In this document: positions 6,375 to 10,194 of the stretch, in pieces | Layout of the letters: the number at the start of each line of letters is the position of its first letter | How positions within the stretch are numbered: the first letter of the stretch is position 1 | Assembly: GCA_023395695.1 (NCBI GenBank) | Contig: JAEWYJ010000187.1 | Location: forward strand, 1-10,194 | Direction of reading: 5' to 3' | Source: Bacillota bacterium | GTDB lineage: Bacteria > Bacillota > Clostridia > Oscillospirales > Ruminococcaceae | DNA length: 10,194 nt | Notes under the pieces: model-generated | Told to the model about the DNA's origin: nothing | What the model saw: only the letters and a program-made list of their open reading frames with translations | Database searches by the model: none | Translations under genes and position numbers: made by a program

Positions 6375-6764
6375 TTATGGATTTTGAACCGCTGCTTGCC
6401 CGGGGCGCAGCACACTAATGATTCCGCCCCACGTGCACATGCATTTTGAGGCGTTATCCAAAACGGGCAACCCGTCAACCAATACGGTGTGCGAGCCGGG
6501 TATCCACGGCGCAGCTGTAACCGGAACGCAGGGCATGGGCGTGCGTACGCCCAGCGCCGCCGCAGTAGCCGCAGCAACCACAGGGTTGGAAAGGGCGCTG
6601 CACATGCCAAAGGGCTGTATGTTCACCATGGGCCTGTTGTCCAGAATAGTTGCAACCGGCGCTGCACCGCAGGACACTGCGGCCTCAGATGGCAGCACCG
6701 CCAGCTCGGACGGCGCCGCGCCAAAGGTGCATTGGAGCATTGCCCCACCACATATTGTTCCCAC
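6375..6764 (-). CDS. DUF4280 / PAAR-like protein
   Basis: This 129-residue protein matches the DUF4280 family, PAAR-like proteins proposed to cap the spike of type VI or related contractile secretion systems, or to lie beside exported toxins. Visible landmarks are GGAMLQCTFGAAPSEL near 6-21, DNRPMVNIQPFGMC near 42-55, NPVVAAATAAALG at 60-72, TPMPCVPVTAAPWIPGS at 75-91 and a late C-x-C-TWGG at 108-114 with PGQ at 121-123. Seven cysteines (5, 12, 32, 55, 79, 108, 110) occur at positions the family tends to conserve. There is no signal peptide. The frame is open to a GTG at 6800, but GTG 6764 is preferred because GGAGGAGGGG lies five bases before it. No spike (VgrG), sheath, toxin or immunity gene is visible within 3.5 kb on either side, so it is an orphan here. 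The family call is firm; the role is inferred. Confidence 0.85.
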   Translation of the reverse strand: MGTICGGAMLQCTFGAAPSELAVLPSEAAVSCGAAPVATILDNRPMVNIQPFGMCSALSNPVVAAATAAALGVRTPMPCVPVTAAPWIPGSHTVLVDGLPVLDNASKCMCTWGGIISVLRPGQAAVQNP

Positions 6765-6872
6765 TTTGGCCCCTCCTCCGACAGCTTTTAAGGTGCGCAC
6801 CGCCTACCGGCGCTTCTTCACCGGATCATCGACGCTAACCGCAGGCTTTTGCGCTTTTGGCTGTCAAGATTC

Positions 6873-6901
6873 ATATTACCATAATTTTTATTATTTTTAA
6901 A
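6873..6901 (-). promoter_or_regulatory. extended -10 promoter candidate for the DUF4280 gene
   Basis: Reading leftward, TTTAAA is followed after 17 bases by TAATAT, with TGG directly before it, giving an extended -10 (TGGTAATAT). The surrounding DNA is very A/T-rich. The leader would be about 100 bases long. A perfect TTGACA just downstream (6861-6867) lacks a matching -10 box and is disregarded. Confidence 0.5.
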
Positions 6902-7124
6902 TATCTGTTCTCACAATAGGCCCTTTATATGCGCTCTGCTGCTAAACCGATTTATGCGTTTTAATCTTCCGTATGGTCTCAAAGCCTTGTATTGAGATAA
7001 GCCCGTCTGCTTAAGGCAAAACACTGCTGTATCGGGCTTGCGCTTGCCGCCTTGTCCGCTTAACAAGCGACGTTGGAATTGGCATGCGTATTTTTAGGGA
7101 TGCAAGGCGGACAACGCAGGCGGG
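6902..7124. repeat. intergenic region with three inverted repeats upstream of lysR
   Basis: No gene is seen. Three inverted repeats follow each other: TCTCAA-N9-TTGAGA (6977-6997); AAGCCCG (6999-7005) with CGGGCTT (7033-7039); and a larger imperfect one whose core is TTGTCCGC (7052-7059) with GCGGACAA (7107-7114), flanked by CCGCCT (7047-7052) and AGGCGG (7118-7123). The last ends two bases before the lysR -35 box. LysR-type regulators usually bind dyads just upstream of their own promoters, so these are operator candidates, though transcribed structure is also possible. Confidence 0.35.
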
Positions 7125-7153
7125 TTGACGCCGGAGAAATTTCAGGCGATAAT
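7125..7153 (+). promoter_or_regulatory. sigma-A-type promoter of lysR
   Basis: TTGACG and GATAAT, each five of six to consensus, are spaced by 17 bases. The start point would be near 7160, leaving about 35 bases to the ATG with GGGAGA in the right place. Confidence 0.7.
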
Positions 7154-7195
7154 AAGGGATATTGGAAAATGCAAACGCTGTAAGGGAGAAAGCCA

Positions 7196-8125
7196 ATGAC
7201 ACTGCAACAATTAAAATATTTTATTGAAACGGTTAATTGCGGTTCAATAAATAAAGCGGCCGAGCGCCTTTTTATTGCACAGCCAAGTCTTTCAAACGCG
7301 CTGCGTGACCTGGAGGCGGATATTGGCCATGAGCTTTTTACACGAACCCCCAGAGGCATAGCGCTGACCACGGACGGCGCCGAATTTCTTGGCTACGCCC
7401 GTCAGGTGGTTGAACAGGCGGGTCTTCTTGAGCAACGCTGGCTCAACAAAAAGCCCTCGCGGCGGCTATGCGCCATTTCCACCCAGCATTATGCCTTCGC
7501 CGTAAATGCGTTTGTGAATATGGTTAAAAAAACCGATGCTGAAGAATATGAATATACGCTGCGCGAAGCGAGAACCTTTGAGATTGTCGAGGATGTCAAA
7601 AATCTGCGCAGCGAGCTTGGCATCCTTTATATGAACCGTTTTAACCGTCAGGTAATAGAAAAGCTGCTGCGTGAAAACAATTTGAAATTTCACCCGCTGT
7701 TTACGGCCAAGCCGCATGTGTTTATAAGCACCGCAAACCCGCTGGCAAAAAAAGCCTCGGTGTCTCTTGAGGATTTGGCCGATTACCCGCGTTTATCTTT
7801 TGAGCAGGGCGGCTACAACTCCTTTTATTTCTCCGAAGAAATACTCAGCACCGAATACGCCAAAAAGGACATTCATGTCGGAGACCGGGCAACCATTTTT
7901 AACCTGATGATCGGACTGAACGGCTACACCATTTCTACAGGAATTGTGAGCGCCGATTTAAACGGCGACAATATTACAGCTATACCGCTGCGCGTTGATG
8001 ACCCCATAGAGGTTGGCTGGATTTCGCATAAGGATATTCAGCTGACACGCCAAGCATTCCTGTACCTTGAGGAATTAAAAGCGGTTATCGCCGAATATGG
8101 CGTCTGTGTTAAAAATGAGTTATAG
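7196..8125 (+). CDS. LysR-family transcriptional regulator
   Basis: The product is a 309-residue LysR-type regulator, a normal length. The N-terminal winged helix-turn-helix covers about residues 1-62: MTLQQLKYFIETV, then the helix-turn-helix INKAAERLFIAQPSLSNALR, then the wing with LFTRTPRGIALTTDG. An effector-binding domain of the periplasmic-binding-protein fold follows from about 90 to 295. The ATG has GGGAGA seven bases upstream and a good promoter at 7125-7153. The next gene downstream, in the same direction 113 bp away, is the MetE-like methyltransferase, separated by a hairpin and a separate promoter with a dyad. The regulator therefore probably controls that neighbour. LysR proteins more often control divergent genes; the divergent gene here encodes the PAAR-like protein, a less natural target. 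The ligand is unknown. Confidence 0.93.
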   Translation: MTLQQLKYFIETVNCGSINKAAERLFIAQPSLSNALRDLEADIGHELFTRTPRGIALTTDGAEFLGYARQVVEQAGLLEQRWLNKKPSRRLCAISTQHYAFAVNAFVNMVKKTDAEEYEYTLREARTFEIVEDVKNLRSELGILYMNRFNRQVIEKLLRENNLKFHPLFTAKPHVFISTANPLAKKASVSLEDLADYPRLSFEQGGYNSFYFSEEILSTEYAKKDIHVGDRATIFNLMIGLNGYTISTGIVSADLNGDNITAIPLRVDDPIEVGWISHKDIQLTRQAFLYLEELKAVIAEYGVCVKNEL

Positions 8126-8154
8126 CTGTCGGCTATAACTCGGGATATCTTTTT
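8117..8154 (+). terminator. hairpin at the lysR stop codon, weak terminator or attenuator
   Basis: GAGTTATAGC (8117-8126) and GCTATAACTC (8132-8141) form a perfect 10-bp stem with a five-base loop; the left arm includes the lysR stop codon. A run of five T follows, but only after eight other bases, so termination is likely to be incomplete. The stem is A/T-rich. Confidence 0.5.
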
Positions 8155-8159
8155 AGTGT

Positions 8160-8189
8160 TACAAGTAAGTCCTTCTTGTATGCTACAAT
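8160..8189 (+). promoter_or_regulatory. dyad plus extended -10 promoter of the MetE-like gene
   Basis: TGCTACAAT at 8181-8189 is an extended -10 element (TGn plus TACAAT, five of six). Directly upstream, where a -35 box would lie, is the inverted repeat TACAAG-N9-CTTGTA (8160-8180). A promoter without a good -35 box and with a dyad in that place fits activation by a LysR-type protein, whose gene is adjacent. A direct repeat ATACTAAA at 8196-8203 and 8213-8220 lies in the leader. Confidence 0.5.
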
Positions 8190-8238
8190 CAATATATACT
8201 AAATCCATATGCATACTAAACGTCAAGGAGGATTCCCC

Positions 8239-9399
8239 ATGAGTAAAAAATTCCAGACCGTAGGCAGCCTGTTGCGCCCGGAGGCTTTGCTGAAATATAA
8301 GCGGCAGATTGAACAGCGCGACAACATTCGCTATCCGTTCTACAAAGATTTTGAAGGCTATGAGCAGCGCGAGGCCGAGGCCATTCAGGCCGTTGTCGCC
8401 AAGCAAATTGAGCACGGGCTGACGGTTATAACCGACGGCGAATATTCCAAATCCATGTGGCATTTAGACTTTGTCTGGGGATTGGGCGGCATCGACCGTT
8501 ATATCGCCGAGCACGGCTATTTCTTCCGCGACAAGGACGGCTGCTCCAAATACGAAACCCGCAGAGATATCGGCCTGCGCATCACCGATACGCTTAGCGG
8601 AAAAAGCCATCATTTCATTGAGGTATTTAAAAAGCTGCAGGCCGCCGCAGGTGAACACGAGACCAAATTGTGCGTACCGTCGCCCTCTCATATTTTTGGT
8701 GAGTTATCCTGGTCCGATAACGTTGGCGGCAAGGATTCGGTTTACAAAAATCCGCAGGAGCTGAAAAAGGGCCTGGTGCAGGCCTATAAGGAGTTCGTTG
8801 CGGAATACGCCGCTGCCGGAGGGCGTATTCTGCAATTTGACGACTGCCTGTGGGAAATTTTTGCAGATGACAACCCCAATTCGCCCTACACGGGTGAGAA
8901 CATCAATCAGGACGAGGTTCAGGCTCTGGCCGGAGAGTTTATCGATATTAACAATACGGTAATCGACTTTGGACACAGCCTCGGCTTAAAAATGTGGACG
9001 CATAACTGCCGCGGCAACTACGATTCCCGCAATATGGGCGGCGGCTCGTATGCCAAGATTGCCAACCTGTTCCTGAAGCAGCTTAAATATGACCGCTTTT
9101 TCCTTGAGTGGGATGATGACCGGGCCGGCTCGCTGGAAGCGCTCAGCGTTTTTAAGGATAAGACCGGAACCGAAATTGTATTGGGCCTGTTGTCTTCAAA
9201 AACGCGCACGCCCGACGACGAAGCCCGTGTTATCCGCCTGCTGGACGAAGCCTCCCGTATTATTGAAAAAGACCGGCTGCTCCTCTCGCACCAGTGCGGC
9301 TTTGCGTCTTGCGACGGCGGCAACGAGCTGACGGAGGATGAGCAGTGGGCAAAGATTGACCAGGGACAGCGGATTGCCCGCCAATACTGGGGTATTTAA
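8239..9399 (+). CDS. MetE-like (cobalamin-independent methionine synthase C-terminal domain) methyltransferase
   Basis: The product, 386 residues, is a single TIM-barrel protein of the Meth_synt_2/UROD-MetE superfamily, comparable in size to the short MetE paralogues YxjG/YxjH of Bacillus subtilis and half the size of full MetE. The zinc site that activates a thiol acceptor is complete: H255 and C257 in THNCRGN, E290 in FFLEWDDD and C353 in HQCGF. Substrate-side landmarks are TVGSLLRP at 7-14, ITDGEYSK at 64-71 and QFDD at 199-202. The N-terminal folate-binding half of MetE is absent, so the methyl donor is probably not methyl-tetrahydrofolate polyglutamate. ATG 8239 is chosen for the AAGGAGG seven bases before it, rather than the ATG at 8209. 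No SAM riboswitch or T-box is visible upstream, unlike many methionine genes. Methyl transfer to homocysteine or to another thiol are both possible; I rate the superfamily as certain and the substrate as open. Confidence 0.88.
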   Translation: MSKKFQTVGSLLRPEALLKYKRQIEQRDNIRYPFYKDFEGYEQREAEAIQAVVAKQIEHGLTVITDGEYSKSMWHLDFVWGLGGIDRYIAEHGYFFRDKDGCSKYETRRDIGLRITDTLSGKSHHFIEVFKKLQAAAGEHETKLCVPSPSHIFGELSWSDNVGGKDSVYKNPQELKKGLVQAYKEFVAEYAAAGGRILQFDDCLWEIFADDNPNSPYTGENINQDEVQALAGEFIDINNTVIDFGHSLGLKMWTHNCRGNYDSRNMGGGSYAKIANLFLKQLKYDRFFLEWDDDRAGSLEALSVFKDKTGTEIVLGLLSSKTRTPDDEARVIRLLDEASRIIEKDRLLLSHQCGFASCDGGNELTEDEQWAKIDQGQRIARQYWGI

Positions 9400-9420
9400 C
9401 CGCCCAAAACACTCAAAAAC

Positions 9421-9460
9421 AAAAAAGAACCTGTCAATTCAATGTGACAGGTTCTTTTTT
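9421..9460. terminator. strong bidirectional intrinsic terminator
   Basis: GAACCTGTCA (9427-9436) and TGACAGGTTC (9445-9454) form a perfect 10-bp stem with an eight-base loop, flanked by six A on the left and six T on the right, so a U-run follows the stem in both directions. It lies 21 bases after the MetE-like stop codon and 8 bases after the end of the convergent dehydrogenase gene, and serves both. Confidence 0.95.
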
Positions 9461-9468
9461 CACTTGGA

Positions 9469-10140
9469 TCATTTTTGTTCTTCGCTGAACAGGCACTTGG
9501 CCAGCTTTGTAAACATCTGGTCGCGGTACATGATCGCCTGCTTATCCTTACCGTCGGAATAATCATAAAAGCCGCCGCCGCTTTTTACGCCGAACCGCTT
9601 GTTATCAAAGCATTCCTTCAGCAGCGAGAAGCTATCCTTTTCGTCGCAGAGATCGGCAAAAAGATAGGACGCAATGTTATGAAAAATATCCAGCCCGCCC
9701 AAGTCGGCCACCTCAAACGGGCCAAGGCAGGCATAGCGGAAGCCCAGCGCATATTTCATGACGTCGTCGATGGCCTGAGTTGAAGCGATGCCCTCCTCAT
9801 AAATGTGCAGGCACTCCCGCAGCACCGCAAATTGAATTCGGTTGAGCACGAATCCGGGTGCGTCGTTGACCATGACCGGCTTTTTGCCAACCTTCAATGC
9901 CATTTGGTAAACAACATCGGCCGCATCCTGTTCGGTCTGCTCCCCTTTGATGACCTCCACCAACGGAATGATATGCGGCGGATTAATCCAGTGCATTCCC
10001 GCAAAACGCTGCGGGTCACAACACCCTGCGCCGCACTGCGCGACATGGGCAACCATCTCGGCTTTGACAGGGTGAATTTTTGGACCTGGGCAGAGTTTGC
10101 AAGAATGCAAAATATCACCGAGCGGCCAAAGCAGCTTCAA
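9469..10140 (-). pseudogene. 3-hydroxyacyl-CoA dehydrogenase, N-terminal NAD-binding half missing
   Basis: From its TGA back to about 10023 the frame encodes the last ~183 residues of a 3-hydroxyacyl-CoA (3-hydroxybutyryl-CoA type) dehydrogenase, which oxidises the 3-hydroxyacyl-CoA with NAD in beta-oxidation or butyrate-type pathways. Catalytic residues are kept: His in GMHWINPPH, Glu in PLVEVIKG and Asn in PGFVLNRI. The C-terminal helical domain is complete, with LGPFEVADLGGLD and GVKSGGGFYDYS. The family is normally about 310-320 residues with a GxGxxG Rossmann fold at the N-terminus. Here everything before CDPQRFAGMHW is replaced by about 40 residues with no family likeness, although the frame stays open to the window edge. 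The nominal TTG start at 10140 has no ribosome binding site. Either the gene is broken at about 10020 or the contig is joined wrongly there. The family call is firm. Confidence 0.8.
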
Positions 10141-10194
10141 GCCAGCCCAATTCCGCCCGGATTTTTTTCGCCGCTGGGTTTGGACTGCGCTGTG
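10021..10194 (+). CDS. unrecognised rightward gene fragment, runs off the window
   Basis: Rightward frame 1 is open from the point where dehydrogenase similarity stops to the last base. Its translation looks like real protein (GNHLGFDRVNFWTWAEFAR and PIPPGFFSPLGL among others), with aromatic residues and charges spread as in a folded domain, whereas the leftward frames over the same bases do not. No start with a ribosome binding site is seen; ATG 10045 has none. It therefore looks like the inner part of a gene whose 5' end was lost at the junction. I do not recognise the family. Confidence 0.35.

Noticed and set aside
6861..6867. A perfect TTGACA as -35 box for the DUF4280 gene
   Set aside because: Seventeen bases further on lies CTGCGG, which is not a usable -10 element; the TGGTAATAT promoter just upstream is better.
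6818..6874. An 18-residue basic leader-like frame (starts MNLDSQKRK) upstream of the DUF4280 gene
   Set aside because: Its ATG overlaps the -10 box of the candidate promoter, so it would not be transcribed, and it has no ribosome binding site.
8239..8268. Reading the MetE-like gene from the ATG at 8209
   Set aside because: The extra ten residues would contain the AAGGAGG site that clearly serves the ATG at 8239, and homologues begin near the later Met.

Overview
The window looks like chromosomal DNA from a low-to-mid GC Gram-positive bacterium, most likely an anaerobic Clostridia (Bacillota) member. The basis is strong GGAGG-type ribosome binding sites, several TTG/GTG starts, intrinsic hairpin-plus-T-run terminators, and a substrate-binding lipoprotein with a lipobox followed by a Ser/Gly/Ala-rich linker. 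The taxonomic call is an inference from style, not from a marker gene.

Left half (140-5254, all leftward): an acid-sugar uptake and utilisation locus. In transcription order it holds an IclR-family regulator, a PfkB-family 2-keto-3-deoxygluconate (KDG) kinase, and then the three parts of a tripartite tricarboxylate transporter (TTT): binding lipoprotein TctC, small membrane subunit TctB and large permease TctA. The regulator has a good sigma-A promoter with a perfect 13-bp palindrome (GGAACAcTGTTCC) lying on the predicted transcription start. A 10/13 match to it sits in the 255-bp gap before tctC. The simplest reading is a KdgR-like regulator controlling import of a sugar acid whose breakdown passes through KDG. 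The dehydratase, isomerase or aldolase that would complete the pathway is not in the window.

Middle (5255-7195): a regulatory gap, then two leftward single genes. One is a CDP-alcohol phosphatidyltransferase (phospholipid synthesis) whose best start is a non-canonical ATA; it is followed by a good terminator. The other is an orphan DUF4280/PAAR-like protein of the type that tips contractile secretion spikes, with no partner genes nearby.

Right half (7196-10194): a rightward LysR-family regulator with its own good promoter, a hairpin, and then a rightward short MetE-like methyltransferase (386 aa, C-terminal catalytic module only) with all four predicted zinc ligands. A strong bidirectional terminator separates it from a convergent leftward 3-hydroxyacyl-CoA dehydrogenase. 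That dehydrogenase keeps its catalytic His/Glu/Asn but has lost its NAD-binding half at about position 10020. From there to the window end a plausible but unrecognised rightward reading frame takes over, which suggests a rearrangement or an assembly join.

No rRNA, tRNA, CRISPR array or recognisable insertion sequence was seen. The main points for follow-up are the coupled KDG kinase/TTT/IclR locus with its operator pair, the ATA start, the orphan PAAR-like gene, the LysR/MetE-like pair and the junction near 10020.
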